Source: Xylocopa sonorina (Eukaryota; Arthropoda; Insecta; Hymenoptera; Apidae). From it: a stretch of DNA of 64,000 bases. The notes under the pieces were generated by a model. It saw only the letters and a list, made by a program, of their open reading frames with translations. It made no database searches and was not told where the DNA came from. The stretch spans positions 992,001 through 1,056,000 of the forward strand of contig NW_027490137.1 in the NCBI RefSeq assembly GCF_050948175.1. Direction: 5' to 3'. Shown piece after piece: positions 1 to 13,968 of this stretch (its first letter is position 1; every line of letters starts with the position of its first letter). The position numbers were made by a program, and so were the translations under genes.

Positions 1-1217
1 TTGAGGAGTGCTGTGTATATAACGTATTCACTTCAAAAGAACGTAAATGCGACACTTCCTTGCTAGGAAATAGCGACTGCAGATGTCTATGTATCATAGC
101 AATAAGGTTCTAATGCTTCTTAAAACGCGAATCGATCCTCAATTATTTGTTTCATGATAAGATACAATATTCATTGTGGAGTGTTATGTATATCTCGTCT
201 ACACTTCCTAAAAATGTAAATGCGACACTTCCTTGCTTGGAAATGGCGCTTGCAGATGTCTTCGTATCGAAGCAATAGCGTTCTAATGCTTCTTAAATCG
301 TCATATCGCATCCCATTCCTATGCTTCATGATAAGATGTAATATTCATTCTGGAGTGTTATGTATACCTCGTATTCACTTCAACAGATTGTAAATGCGAC
401 ACTTCCTTCCGAGGTAATAGCGTCTGCAGATGTTTACGTATCGAAGCAATAGGGTTCTAATGCTTCTTAAAAAGCGAAATCGCTCCTCATTTCTATGCTT
501 CATGATAAGATATAATATTCATTGTGGAGTGTTGTGTATACCTCGTATTCACTTCAAAAGAATGTATATGCGACACTTCCTTGCTAGGAAATAGCGTCTG
601 CAGATGTCTACGTATCGTAGCAATAGAGTTCTAATGCTTCTTCAAACGCGATACCGCTTCTCAGCTATATGCTTCATGATAAGGTATAATATTCATTGTG
701 GAGTGTCATGTATACCTCGTATTCACTTCAAAAGACTGTAAATGCGACACTTCCTTGCTAGGAAATAGCGTTTGCAGATGTCTACGTATCGTAGCAATAG
801 TGCTCTAATGCTTCTTAAAACGCCATACCGCATCTCATTTGTACGATTCATGATAAGATATAATACTCATTCTGGAGTGTTATGTATACCTCGTATTCAC
901 TTCTAAAGATTGAAAATGCGACATTTTCTTGCTAGGAATTAGGGTTTGCAGATGTCTACGTATCGTAGCAATAGAGTTCTAATGCTTCTTAAAACGCGAA
1001 ATTGATCCTCATTTATATGCTTCATGATAAGATATAATTTTCATTGTGGATTGTTATGTATACCTCGTATTCACTTCAAAAGATAGTAAATGCGACACTT
1101 CCTTGCTAGGTAATAGCGTCTGTAGATGTCTACGTATCGAAGCAATAGATTTCTAATGCTTCTTAAGACGCGAAATCGCTCCACATTTCTATGTTTCATG
1201 ACAAGATATAATATTCA
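1..1217 (+). repeat. Seven-monomer higher-order unit, first copy
   Basis: The first 1,217 bp (seven monomers, minus 1 bp) form a unit whose opening part reappears from 1218. Shared marks are GTGCTGTGTATATAACG (8 and 1225), the unusual CGTCTACACTTCCTAAAAATG variant, and TTCAACAGATTGTAAATG. The copies differ at scattered bases, for example TATCATAG here against TATCGTAG in the second copy. The unit probably began left of the window. Confidence 0.85.
503..512 (+). other. GATA-type motif TGATAAGATA, once per monomer
   Basis: Nearly every monomer has TGATAAGATA at the same phase, followed by an AT-rich tract ending in AATATTCATT. The motif contains the WGATAR site bound by GATA-family zinc-finger factors in animals and fungi (established knowledge). 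Diverged versions include GATAGGACA, GACAACATA, GATAATATA and GATCAGGTA. Conservation may simply reflect homogenisation. The sequence alone does not show that anything binds it. Confidence 0.4.
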
Positions 1218-1794
1218 TTGTGGAGTGCTGTGTATATAACGTATTCACTTCAAAAGAACGTAAATGCGACACTTCCTTGCTAGGAAATAGCGACTGCAGA
1301 TGTCTATGTATCGTAGCAATAAGGTTCTAATGCTTCTTAAAACGCGAATCGATCCTCAATTATTTGTTTCATGATAAGATACAATATTCATTGTGGAGTG
1401 TTATGTATATCTCGTCTACACTTCCTAAAAATGTAAATGCGACACTTCCTTGCCTGGAAATGGCGCTTGCAGATGTCTTGGTATCGAAGCAATAGAGTTC
1501 TAATGCTTCTTAAATCGTCATATCGCATCCCATTTCTATGCTTCATGATAAGATGTAATATTCATTCTGGAGTGTTATGTATACCGCGTATTCACTTCAA
1601 CAGATTGTAAATGCGACACTTCCTTCCGAGGTAATAGCGTCTGCAGATGTTTACGTATCGAAGCAATAGAGTTCTAATGCTTCTTAAAACGCGAAATCGC
1701 TCCTCATTTCTATGCTTCATGATAAGATATAATATTCATTGTGGAGTGTTGTGTATACCTCGTATTCACTTCAAAAGAATGTGAATGCGACACT
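1218..1794 (+). repeat. Partial second copy of the seven-monomer unit
   Basis: Matches 1-577 at an offset of 1,217 bp over about 3.3 monomers. It then breaks off where CACTTCCTTGC is replaced by CACTTAATTAC near 1793. Pieces of the same unit (TTCAACAGATTGTAAATG) recur once more near 1943, so the array has been recombined again downstream of the breakpoint. Confidence 0.85.
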
Positions 1795-4370
1795 TAATTA
1801 CTAGGAAATAGTGTCTACAGATGTCTACGTATCGTAGCAATAGAGTTCTAATGCTTCTGAAAACGCCATATCGCAACTCACTTCTGTTTCATTATAAGAT
1901 ATAATATTCATTCTGGAGTGTTATGTATACCTCGTATTCACTTCAACAGATTGTAAATGCGACACTTCCTTCCTAGGTAATAGCGTCTGCAGATGTTTAC
2001 GTATCGAAGCAATAGAGTTCTAATGATTCTTAAAACGCGATACCTCTTCTCAGATATATGCTTCATGATAAGATATAATATTCATTGTGGAGTGTTATGT
2101 ATACCTAGTCTACACTTCCTAAGAATGTAAATGCGACACTTCCTTGCTAGGAAATAGCGATGGCAGATGTCTACGTATCGAAGCAACATATTTCTATTGC
2201 TTCTTAAAACGGGATACCGCATCTCATTGCTATGTCTCATGATAAGATATAATATTCACTGCGAAGTGTTATGTATTCCTGCTCTACGCTTCATATGAGT
2301 GTAAATGCGACACTTTCTTTCTAGAAAATAGCGTTTCCAGATGTCTACGTACCGAAGCAATAGAGTTCTAATCCTTCTTAAATCGCCATATCGCATCTCA
2401 TTTCTATGTTTCATGATAAGATATAATTTTCATTGCGAAGTGTCTTGAATACCTCGCACATACTTCAAATGAATGTAAATGCAACACCTCCTTCCGAGGA
2501 AATAGCGATGGCAGATGAGTACGTATCGAAGCAACAGAGTTCTAATGCTTCTTGAAACGAGATATCGCATCTCATTTTAACGTTTTATGATAAGATATAA
2601 TATTCATTGCGAAGTGTCATGTATACTTCGTATTCACTTCTAAAGAATTGAAATGCTGCACTTCCTTGCTAGGAAATAGCGTTTGCAGATGTCTACGTAT
2701 CGTAGCAATAGAGCTCTAATGCTTCTTAAAACGCGATATAGCATCTCATTTCTATGTTTCATGATAAGATATTATATTCATTACGAAGTGTCACTTACAC
2801 CTCGCATACATGTAAATGCGACACTTCCTTGCTAGGAAATAGCGTTTGCAGATGTCTACGTATCGAAGCAATATGGTTCTAATGCTTCTTAAATAGAGAT
2901 ATCGCATCTCATTTTAACGTTTGATGATAAGATATAATATTCATTGCGAACTGTTATGCATTCCTCGTCCACACTTCAAATGATTGTAAATGCGACACTT
3001 CCCTGCAAGGATATAGCGTTTGCAGATGTCTACATTTCGAAGAAAAGGAGTTCTAATGCTTCTTATATAGCGATATCGCATCTCATTTCTATGTTTTACG
3101 ATAAGGTATTATATTCATTGCGCAGTGTTATGTATACCTCGTATTCACTTCAAAACAATGTAATTGCGACACTTCCTTGCTAGGAAATAGCGAATGCAGA
3201 TATCTACGTATCGTAGCAATAGTGTTCTAATGCTTCTCAAAACGCGATATCGCATCTCTCTTCTATGTTTCATGATAAGATATAATATTCATTGTGGAGT
3301 GTTATGTATACCTCGTATTCGCTTCAAAAGAATGTAAATGCGACACTTCCTTGCTAGGAAATAGCGTTTGCAGATGTCTACGTATCGTAGCACTAGGGTT
3401 CTAATGCTTCTTAGATCGCGATATCGCATCTCATTTCTGTTTCATGATAAGATATAATATTCATTGTGGAGTGATATGTATATCTCGTCTACACTTCAAA
3501 AGAATGTAAATGCGACACTTTCTTCCTAGGAAATAGCGTCTGCAGATTTCTACGTATCGTAGAAATGGAGTTCTAATCCTTCTTAAAACGCGATATCGCA
3601 TCTCATTTGTATGTTTCATGATAAGATACAATACTGATTGCGAAGTGCCATGTGTACCTCGTTTTCGCTTCAAAAGAATGTAAATGCGACACTTCCTTGC
3701 TAGGAAATAGCGTTTGCAGGTGTCTACGTATCGAAGCAATAGAATTCTAATGCTGCTTAAATCGCGATATCGCATCTCATTTCTATGTTTTATGATAAGA
3801 TATTATATTCATTGCGCAGTGTTATGTATACCTCGTATTCACTTCAGATGAATGTAAATGCGACACTTTCTCGCTAGGAAGTAGAGTTTGCAGATGACTA
3901 CGTACCGAAGCAATGGAGTTCTAATGCTTCTTAAATCGCGATCTCGCACCTCATTTCTATGTTTCGTGATAAGATATAATATTCATAGTGCATTGTTATG
4001 TATACCTCGTATTCACTTCAAAAAAATGTAAATGCGACACTTGCTTGCTAGGAAATAGCGTTTGCAGATGTCTACGTATCGTAGCATTAGAGTTCTAATG
4101 CTTCTCAAAACGCGACATCGCATCACATTTCTATGTGTCATGATAAGATATAATATTCATTGCGAAGTGTTCTGTGTACCTCGCAAACACTTCAAACGAA
4201 TGTAAATGCGACACTTCCTTGCTAGGAAATAGCGTTTGCAGATGTCTACGTATCGAAGCAATAGAGTTCTAATGTTTCGTAAGACGAGATATCGCACCTC
4301 ATCTCTGTTTCAGGATAAGATATAATATTCATGGCGATGTGTCATGTATACCTCGTATTCACCTCAAAAG
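1795..4370 (+). repeat. Diverged monomers, no clear higher-order unit
   Basis: About 15 monomers of mixed haplotypes. The only larger length change is an 11-bp loss after 2810, where the CTTCAAATGAA segment is missing between CGCATACA and TGTAAATGCG. Open frames of 79 codons (2944-3183, +) and 104 codons (3461-3775, -) are by-products of the repeat (see rejected list). Confidence 0.8.
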
Positions 4371-5050
4371 AATCTAAATGTGACACTTCCTTGCTAGGAA
4401 ATAGCGTTGGCAGATGCCTACGGATCGAAGCAGTAGGGATCTAATGCTTCATAAAACGTGATATGGCATCTCACTTCTATGTTTCATGATAAGATATAAT
4501 ATTCATTGCGAAGTGTTATGTATACCTTGCATTAACTTCAAAAGAATATAAATGCGACACTTCCTTGCTAGGAAATAGCGTTTGCAGATTTCTGCGTATC
4601 GGAGCATTAGATTTCTATTGCATCTTAAAGCGAGATACCGCACCTCATTCCTATGTTTCATGGTACGACATATTATTCATTGCGAAGTATCAAGTATACC
4701 TCGCATACTCTTCAAGTGAATGTAAATGCGACACTTCCTTGCTAGGAAATAGCGTTTGCAGGTGTCTACGTATCGTGGCAATAGAGTTCTAATGCTTCTC
4801 AAAACGCGATATCGCATCTCATTTCTATGTTTCATGATAAGATATAATATGCATTGCGAAGAGACATGTATTCCTAGTCTTCACTTCAAATGAATGTAAA
4901 TGCGACACTTCCTAGCTAGGAAATAGCGATTGCAGATGTCTACGTATCGAAGCAATAGAGTTCTAATCCTTCTTGAAACGGGATATCGCATCTCATTTCT
5001 ATGTTTCAAGATAATATATAATATTCATTGTGAAATGTTATGTATACCTC
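4371..5050 (+). repeat. Block B, copy 1 (about four monomers)
   Basis: Starts at the distinctive AATCTAAATGTGACAC, followed by GCCTACGGATCGAAGCAGTAGG, TTCATAAAACGTGATAT and a monomer of the GCAGATTTCTGCGTATC type. It then has TTTCATGGTACGATATATTA and GAAGAGACATGTATTCCTAG. It matches 6633-7312 at 2,262 bp, exactly 13 monomers. Related copies lie at 58863 and 62691. Confidence 0.88.
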
Positions 5051-6632
5051 GTTTTCACTTCAAATAAATGTAAATGCGACACTTCCTTGCAAGGAAATAT
5101 CGTTTGCAGATGTCTACGTATCGAAGCAATAGAGTTCTACAGCTTCTTAAAGCGGGATATCGCATCCCATTTATATGTCTCATGATAAGAAATAATTGCC
5201 ACTGCGAAGTGTCATGTATAGCTCGTATTCACTTCAAAAGAATGTAAATGCGGCACTTCCTTGATAGGAAGTAGCGTTCGCAGATGTCTACCTATCGAAA
5301 CAATAGAGTTCTATTGCTTCTCAAAACACAAAATCGCATCTCATTTCTATGTTTCATGATAAGATATAATGTTCATTGAGGAGGGTTTTGTATATCTCGT
5401 CTACACTTAAAAAGAATGTAAATGCGACACTTCCTTGCTAGGAAATAGCTTTTCCAGATGTCTACGTATCGAAGCATTAGAGTTCTAATGCTTCTTAAAT
5501 CGCGATATCGCATCTCATTTCTATGTTTCATGATAAGATATAACATTCATTGTGCAGTGTTATGTATACCTCGTATTTGCTTCATAAGAATGTAAATGCG
5601 ACACTTCCTTGCTAGGAAATAGCGTTTGCAGATGTCTACGTATCGTAGCATTTTAGCCCTAATGCTTCTATAATCGCGATATCGCATCTCAATTCTATGT
5701 TTCATGATAAGATACAATATTCATTGCGAAGTGTCATGTATACATCGTATTCACTTCAAAAGAATGTAAATGCGACACTCCATTGCTAGGAAATAGCGTT
5801 TGCAGATGTCTACGTATCGTAGCATTTGTGTTCTAATGCTTCTCAAAACGCGATATCGCATCTCCTTTCTATGTTTCATGATAATATATAATAATCATTG
5901 CGAAGTGTCATGTATACCTTGCATACACTTCAAATGAATGCAAATGCGACACTTCCTTCCTAGGAATTAGCGTTTGCAGATGTCTACGTATCGTACCAAT
6001 GTAGTTCTAATGCTTCTTAAAACGCGATATCGTATCTCATTTCTATGTTTTATGATAAGAAATAATATACATTCCGAAGTGTCATGTATACCTCGTATTC
6101 ACTTCAAAAGAATGTATATGCGACACTTCCTTGCTATTAAATAGCGTTTGCACATGTCTACGTATCGTAGCAATAGAGCTCTAATGCTTCTCAAAACGCG
6201 ATATCGCATCTCATTTCTATGTTTCATGATAAGATATAATGTTCATTGCGAAGTATCACTTATACCTCGCATACACTTCAAATGAATGTAATTGCGACAC
6301 TTCATTGCTTGGAAATAGTGCTGGCAGGATGTCTACGTGTCGAAGCAATAAAGTTCTAATGCTTCTTAAACCGGGATATCGCATTTCATTTCTATGTTTC
6401 ATGATAAGATATAATATTCATTGCGGAGTGTCATGTATACCTGGCATTCACTTCAAAAGAATGTAAATGCGACACTTCCTTCCTAGGAAATATCGTTGGC
6501 AGATGTCTACGTATCGAGGCAATAGAGTTCTAATGCTTCTTAAAACGCGATATAACATCACATTTCTATGTTTCATGATAAGAAATAATATTCAATGCGA
6601 AGTGTTATGTATTCCTCGTCTACACTTCAAAT
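5051..6632 (+). repeat. Diverged monomers with two segments shared with distant parts of the array
   Basis: 5153-5420 (CATCCCATTTATATGTCTC, AAATAATTGCCACTGCG, CTACCTATCGAAACAATAG) resembles 61561-61830, about 56.4 kb away. 6131-6410 (GCTATTAAATAGCG, TTCATTGCTTGGAAATAGTG, TTCTTAAACCGGGATATCG) resembles 38907-39190, about 32.8 kb away. The rest is ordinary mixed monomers. Confidence 0.8.
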
Positions 6633-7312
6633 GAATCTAAATGTGACACTTCCTTGCTAGGAAATAGCGTTGGCAGATGCCTACGGATCGAAGCAGTAGG
6701 GTTCTAATGCTTCATAAAACGTGATATCGCATCTCACTTCTATGTTTCATGATAAGATATAATATTCATTGCGAAGTGTTATGTATACCTCGCATTAACT
6801 TCAAAAGAATATAAATGTGACACTTCCTTGCTAGGAAATAGCGTTTGCAGGTTTCTGCGTATCGTAGCATTAGATTTCTATTGCATCTTAAAACGAGATA
6901 CCGCATCTCATTCCTATGTTTCATGGTACGATATATTATTCATTGCGAAGTATCAAGTATACCTCGCATACTCTTCAAATGAATGTAAATGCGACACTTC
7001 CTTGCTAGGAAATAGCGTTTGCAGATGTCTACGTATCGTGGCAATAGAGTTCTAATGCTTCTCAAAACGCGATATCGCATCTCATTTCTATGTTTCATGA
7101 TAAGATATAATATGCATTGCGAAGAGACATGTATTCCTAGTCTTCACTTCAAATGAATGTAAATGCGATACTTCCTTGCTAGGAAATAGCGATTGCAGAT
7201 GTCTACGTATCGAAGCAATAGAGTTCTAATGCTTCTTGAAACGGGATATCGCATTTCATTTCTATGCTTCATGACAATATATAATATTCATTGTGCAATG
7301 TTATGTATACCT
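6633..7312 (+). repeat. Block B, copy 2
   Basis: Second copy of the 4371-5050 block, 13 monomers downstream, with only scattered differences (for example TATCGTAGC against TATCGGAGC in the GCAGATTTCTGCG monomer). Its right part, including TATGCATTGCGAAGAGACATG, is also shared with 63,140-63,245 near the far end of the window. Confidence 0.88.
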
Positions 7313-8082
7313 CGCATTCACTTCAAAAGAATGTAAATGCGACACGTACTTGCTATGAAATAGCGTTTGTAGATGTCTATGTATCGTAGCAATGGAGTTC
7401 TAAAGCTTCTTAAAACGCGATATCACATGACATTTCTATGTTTCATGATAAGATATAATATTCATTGCGAAGTTTCACGTATTCCTCGTATTCACTTCAA
7501 ATGAATGTAAATGCGACACTTTCTTGCTAGGAAATAGCGTTTGCAGATGTCTACGTATCGAAGCAATAGAGATCTAACGCTTCTTAAACACGCGATATCG
7601 CATCTCATTTCTATGCTTCATGACAACATATAATATTCATTGCGAAGTGTTATGTATACCTCGCATACACTTTAAATGAATGTAAATGCGACACTTCCTT
7701 GCTAGGAAATAGCGGTTGCAGATGTCTACGTATCGAAGCAATAGATTTCTAATGATTCTTGAAATGGGATATCACATCTCATTTCTATGTTTCATGTTAA
7801 TTTATAATATTCATTGTGGAATGTTATGTATACCTCGCATTCACTTCAAAAGAATGTAAATTCGACATGTACTTGCTATGAAATGGCGTTTGTAGATGTC
7901 TATGTATCGTAGCAATGGAGTTCTAAAGCTTCTTAAAACGCGGTATCACATCGCATTTCTACGTTTCATGATAAGATATAATATTCATTGCGAAGTTTTA
8001 CGTATTCCTCGTATTCACTTCAAATGAATGTAAATGCGACACTTTCTTGCTAGGAAATAGCGTTTGCAGATGTCTACGTATC
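7190..8082 (+). repeat. Tandem trimer duplication (522 bp)
   Basis: 7190-7560 and 7712-8082 match at 522-523 bp. Shared marks are GACACGTACTTGCTATGAAA (GACATGTACTTGC in the second copy), TAGCAATGGAGTTCTAAAGC, GCGATATCACATGACATTTC-like sequence and a GAAGTTTCACGTATTCC-type tract. A relative of the GTACTTGCTATG monomer occurs near 31,519 as CACGTCCTTGCCATG. Confidence 0.8.
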
Positions 8083-11000
8083 GTAGCAACATAGTTCTAA
8101 TGCTTGTAAAAATTCGATATCGCATCTCATTTCTATGTTTCGTGATAAGATATAATATTCATTGCGTAGTGTCATGTATATCTCGTACTCACTTCAAAAG
8201 AATGTAACTGCGGCACTTACTTGCTAGGAAATAGCGTTTCCAGATGTCTACGTATTGAAACAATTGAGTTCTAATGCTTCTTCAAACGAGATGTCGCATC
8301 TCATTTCTATGTTTCACGATAAGATATAATATTAATAGCAAAGTGTTATGCATTGCTCTTCAAACTTTCGAATGAATGTAAATGCGACACTTCCTTGCTA
8401 GGAAGTAGCGTTTGCATATGTCTACGTATCGAAGCAATAGGGTTCTAGTGCCTCTTAAATCGCGATATCGCATCTCATTTCTATGTTTCATGATAAGATA
8501 TAATATTCATTGCGAACTGTCTTGTATACCTCGGATTCACTTCAGAAGAATGTAAATGCGACACTTCCTTGCTAGGAAGTAGCGTTTGCAGATGTCTACG
8601 TATAGAAACAATAGGGTTCTAATGCTTCTTAAAACGAGACTTCGCATCTCATTTCTATGTTTCATGATGAGATATCATATTCATTGCGAAGTGTCATGTA
8701 CACCTCGTATTCACATCAAAGGAATGAAAATGCGACACTTCCTTGCTAGGAACTAGCGTTTGCAGATGTCTACGTATCGTAGCAATAGAGTTCTAATGCT
8801 TCTTAAATGGCGATATCGCATTCCCTTCCTATCTTTCATGATAAGATATAATATTCATTACCAAGTGTCACTTATACCTCGCATGCACTTCAAATGAATG
8901 TAAATGAGACACTTCCTTGCCAGGAAATAGCGTTTGCAGATCTCAATGTATCGAAGCAATAGAGTTCTAATAACTCTTAAAACGGGATATCGCATCTCAT
9001 TTCTATGTTTCATGATAAGATATAATATTCATTGCGAAGTGTTATGTATACCTCGTCTACGCTTCAAGAGAATGTTAATGCGACACTTGCTTGCTAGGAA
9101 GTAGCGTTTCCAGATGTCTACGTATCAAAGCAATAGTGTTGTAATGCTTCTTAAATCGCGATGTCGCATCGCATTTCTATGTTTCATGATAAGATGTAAT
9201 ATTCATTGCGAAGTGTCATGTATACCTCGCATTTGCATCAAAAGAATGTAAATGCGACAGTTCCTTTCTAGGGAATAGCGATGGCAGTTGTCTACGTGTC
9301 GAAGCAATAGGGTCCTAATGCTTCTTAAAACGAGATATCGCTCCTCATTTCTATGTTTCATGATAAGATATTATATTCATTGTGGAGTGTTATGTGTAAC
9401 TCGTATTCACTTCAAAAGAATGTAAATCCGACACTTCCTTCCTAGGAAATAGCGTTTGCAGATGTCAACGTATCGATGAAATAGAGTTCTTATGCTTCTT
9501 AAATCCCGATATCGCATCTCATTTTTATGTTTCATGGTAAGATATAATATTCATTGCGCAGTGTTATGTATTCCTCGTCTACACTTCAAAAGAATGTAAA
9601 TGCGAAACTTCCTTGCTCGGAAATAGCGTTTGCAGATGTCACCGTATCGTAGCAGTAGAGTTCAAGTGCTTCTTAAAACGCGATATCGCATCTCATTTCT
9701 ATGTTGCACGATAGGATAAAATATTCATTGTTTAGTGTTATGTATACCTCGTATTCACTTCAAAAGAATGTAAATGCGACACCTCCATCCTAGGAAATAG
9801 CGTTACCAGATGTCTACGTATCGCAGCAATGGAGTTCAAACGCTTCTTAAAACGCGATATCGCATCTCATTTCTATGTTTCATGGTAAGATATAATATTC
9901 ATTGTTTAGTGCTATGTATACCTCGTATTCACTTCAAATGAATGTAAATGCGACACTTCCATTCTAGGAAATGTCGTTTCCAGATGTCTACGTATCGAAG
10001 CAATAGAGTTCTAATGCCTTTTCAATCGCGATATCGCATCACATTTCTGTGTTTCATGATAAGATATAATATTCATCGTGCAGCGTTATGTATACCTCGT
10101 ATTCACGTCAAAAGAATGTAAATGCGGCAGTTCCTTCCTAGGGAATAGCGATGGCAGATGTCTACGTGTCGAAGCAATAGAGTTCTAATGCTGCTTAAAA
10201 CGAGATATCGCGCCTAATTTCTATATTTTATGATATGATATAATATTCATTGCGAAGTGTCGTGTATTCCTTGAATTGACATCAAAAGAATGTAAATACG
10301 ACACTTCCTTGCTAGGAAGTAGCGTTTGCACATGTCTACGTATCGAAGCATTAGAGATCCAATGCTTCCTATATCGCGATATCGCATCTCATTTCTGTGT
10401 TTCACGATAAGATATAATATTCATTACGAAGTTTCATGTATACCTCGTATTCACTCCAAAACAATGTAAATGCGATACTTCCTTGATAGGAAGTAGCGTT
10501 TGCAGATGTCTACGTATCGAAGGAATAGAGTTCTAACGCTTCTTAAACCGCGATATCGCTCCTCATTTCTATGTTTCATGATAAGATATAATATTCATTG
10601 CGAAGTGTTATGCATACCTCGCAAACATTTCAAATGAATGTAAATGCGACAGTTCCTTGCTAGGAAATAGCGTTTGCAGATGTCTGCGTATCGAAGCAAT
10701 AGAGTTCTAATGCTTCTTAAATCGCGAAATCGCATCCCATTTCTGTTTTGTGATAAGATGTAATATTCATTGTGGAGTGTTATGTATACCTCGTATTCAC
10801 TTCAAAGGAATGTAAATGCGACACTTGCTTTCTGTTAACTGTCGTTCCCAGATATCTACGTTTCGCAGCAGTAGGGTTCTAATGCTTTTTAAATCGCGAT
10901 GTCGCATCTCAATCCTATGTTTCATGATAAGATATAATATTGATTGTGGTGTGTGATGTACATCTCGTATTCACATCAAAAGAATGTAAATGCGACACTT

Positions 11001-11812
11001 CCTTGCTAGGAAATAGCGTTTGCAGATGTCTGCGTATCGTAGCAATAGATTTCTAACGCTTCTTAAAGCGCGATATCGCATCTCATTTCTATGTTTCATG
11101 ATAAGTTATAATATTCATTGCGAAGTGTTATATACTCCTAATATTCACTTCAAATGAATGTAAGTGCAACACTTCCCTGCTAGGAAGAAGCGTTTCCAGA
11201 TGTCTACGTATCGAAGCAGCAGAGTTCTGATGCTTCTTAAAACGCGATATGGTATCTCATTTCTATGTCTCATGATAAGACATAATATTCACTGCGATGT
11301 GTCATGTATACTTCGTATTCACTTCAAGTGAATGTAAATGCGTCACTTCCTTGCTAGGAAATAGCGTTTGTAGATGTCTGCGTATCGAAGCATTTGAGTT
11401 CTAATGCTTCTTAAATCGCGAAACCGCATCCCATATCTGTTTCGTTATAAGATGTAATATTCAATGTGGATTGTTATTTAAACCTTGTATTCACCTCAAA
11501 AGAATGTAAGTGCAACACTTCCTTGCTAGGAAATAGCGTTTGCAGTTGCCTACGTATCGTAGCAATAGATTTCCAATGCTTCTTAAAACGCCATAGCGCA
11601 TCTCATTTATATGTTTCATGATAAGATATAATATTCATTGCGATGTGTCATGTATACCTTGTATTCACTTCAAAAGAACGTAAATGCGACAATTCCTTGC
11701 CAGGAAATAGCGATTGCAGATGTCTACGTATCGTATTAATGGGGTTCTAATGCTTCTCAAATCGCGATATAGCATCTCATTTCGAAATCTCACTATAAGA
11801 TATAATATTCAT
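8083..11812 (+). repeat. Diverged monomers, no higher-order structure seen
   Basis: About 21 monomers that differ from one another at many sites. I found no pair of neighbouring monomers repeated as a block. The phase drifts by no more than a few bases across the whole stretch. Several monomers have the TTCCTTTCTAGG or TTCCTTCCTAGG form of the first dyad. Confidence 0.75.
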
Positions 11813-13968
11813 TGTGCAGTGTTATGTATATCTCGTCTGCACTTCAAATGAATGTAAATGCCACACCTCCTTGCTAGTAAATAGCGTTTAGAGATGTCTG
11901 CGTATCGATGCAATAGAGTTCTAATTCTTCTTAAATCCCTATATCGCATCTCATTTCTATGTGTCATGATAAGATACAATATTCATTGCGCAGTTATATG
12001 TATACCTGGTATTCACTTCAAAAGAATGTAAATGCGACACTCCCCTGCTAGGAAATAGCGTCTGCAGATGTCTACGTATCGTAGAAATGGAGATCTAATT
12101 CTTCTTAAAACGCGAGATAGCATCTCATTTCTATGTTTCATGATAAGATATAATATTCATTCCGAAGTGTCATGTATACCGCGTATTCACATCAAGAGAA
12201 TGTAAATGCGACACTTCCTTGCTAGGAAATAGCGTTGGCAGATGTCTACGTATTGAAGCAATAGAGATCTATTGCTTCTTAAATAGCGATATCGCATCTG
12301 ATTGCTATGTTTCATGATAAGATATAATATTCATTGCGGAGTGTCATGTATACCTCGTATTCACTTCAAAGGAATGTAGATGCGACACTTCCTTGCTAGG
12401 AAGCAGCGTTTGCAGATATCTAGGTATCGAAGCAATAGTGTTCTAGTGCCGCTTAAATCGCGAAATCGCATATCATTTATATGTATCATGATAAGATACA
12501 ATATTCATTGTGCAATGTTATGTATACCTCGTATTCACTTCAAAAGAATGATAATGCGTCACTTCCTTGCTAGGAAGTAGCGTTTGCAGTTGTTTACGTA
12601 TCGAAGCAATAGAATTCTAATGCTTCTTAAAACGCGATATCGCATCTCATTACTATGTTTCATAATAAGATATAATAATAAGTGCGAAGTTTGATCCGAA
12701 GTGTATACCTCGCACACACTTCAAACGAATGAAATCGCGGCAATTCCCTGCTAGGAAGTAGGGTTTCCAGATGTCTGCGTATCGTAGCAATAGAGTTCTA
12801 ATGCTACTTAAAACGCGATATCGCATCTCATATCTATGATTCATGATAGGATATAGTATTCATTGCCAATTGCCATGTATACTTCGTATGCACTTCAAAA
12901 GAATGTAAATGCGACACTTCCTTGCAAGGAAGTAGCGTTTGCACATGTCTACGTATCGAAGAAATAGAGTTCTAATACTGCTTAAATCGCGATATCGCAT
13001 CTCATTTCTATGTTTCATGATAAGATAAAATATTCATTGTGCAGTGTTATGTATACCTCGTATTCACTTCAAAAGAATGATAATGCGTCACTTCCTTGCT
13101 AGGATATAGCGTTTGCAGATGTCTATGTATCGTAGCGATATAGTTCTAATTTTTCATAAACGCGATATCGCATCTCATTTCGTTGTTTCATGATAAAATA
13201 TAATATTCATTGCGAAGTGTCATGTATACCTCGTATTCACTTCAAAAGAATATAAATCCGACACTTCTATGCTTGGAAATAGCGTTTGCAGATATCTACG
13301 TATCGTAGCAATAGAGTTCTAATGCTTCTTAAAACGCGATATCGCATCTCATTTCTATGCTTCATAATAAGATATAATATTCATTGCGAAGTGTCATGTA
13401 TACCTCGTCTTCACTTCAAACGAATGTAAATACGGCACTTCCAAGCTAGGAAATAGCGTTTGCAGATGTCTACGTATCGTAGCAGTAGAGTTCTAATGCT
13501 TCTTAAATCCCGATATCGCATCTCATTTCTGTGTTTCATGATAAGATACAATATTCATTTTGCAGTGTTATGTATATCTCGTCTGCACTTCAAATGAATG
13601 TAAATGCCACACCTCCTTGCTAGTAAATAGCGTTTGTGGATGTCTGCGTATCGATGAAATAGAGTTCTAATTCTTCTTAAATCCCTATAACGCGTCTCAT
13701 TTCTATGTTTCATGATAAGATACAATATTCATTGCGCAGTTATATGTATACCTGGTATTCACTTCAAAAGAATGTAAATGCGACACTTCCTTGCTAGGAA
13801 GTAGCGTTTGCACATGTCTACGTATCGAAGAAATAGAGTTCTAATGCTGCTTAAATCGCGATATCGCATCTCATTTCTATGTTTCATGATAAGATAAAAT
13901 ATTCATTGTGCAGTGTTATGTATACCTTGTATTCACTTCAAAAGAATGATAATGCGTCACTTCTTTGC
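11813..13968 (+). repeat. Left flank of the trimer zone, early partial copies
   Basis: Contains the dimer marked by ATCTCGTCTGCACTTC, GCCACACCTCCTTGC, TTCTTCTTAAATCCCTATA and GCAGTTATATGTATACCTGG (about 11,813-12,030), which recurs at 13,560-13,770 and 16,350-16,570. A partial trimer lies at 12,230-12,590 (T2 then T3). A 7-bp-longer variant lies at about 12,660-12,850. An early version of the CTATGTATCGTAG monomer sits near 13,120. Confidence 0.8.
12660..12850 (+). repeat. Monomer variant with a 7-bp insertion, copy 1
   Basis: The usual ATATAATATTCATTGCGAAG stretch is replaced by AATAATAAGTGCGAAGTTTG followed by ATCCGAAGTGTATACC, making the monomer 181 bp. CGAAGT occurs twice within it. It is followed by AATTCCCTGCTAGGAAGTAG and GGGTTTCCAGATGTCTGCG. 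Nearly identical monomers sit at about 16,140-16,340 and 18,930-19,130. Confidence 0.85.

Noticed and set aside
503..525. GATATAATATT as a TATA box or a bacterial -10 promoter element
   Set aside because: It is part of every monomer at the same phase, with no gene downstream. An AT-rich tract in a satellite is not evidence of a promoter.
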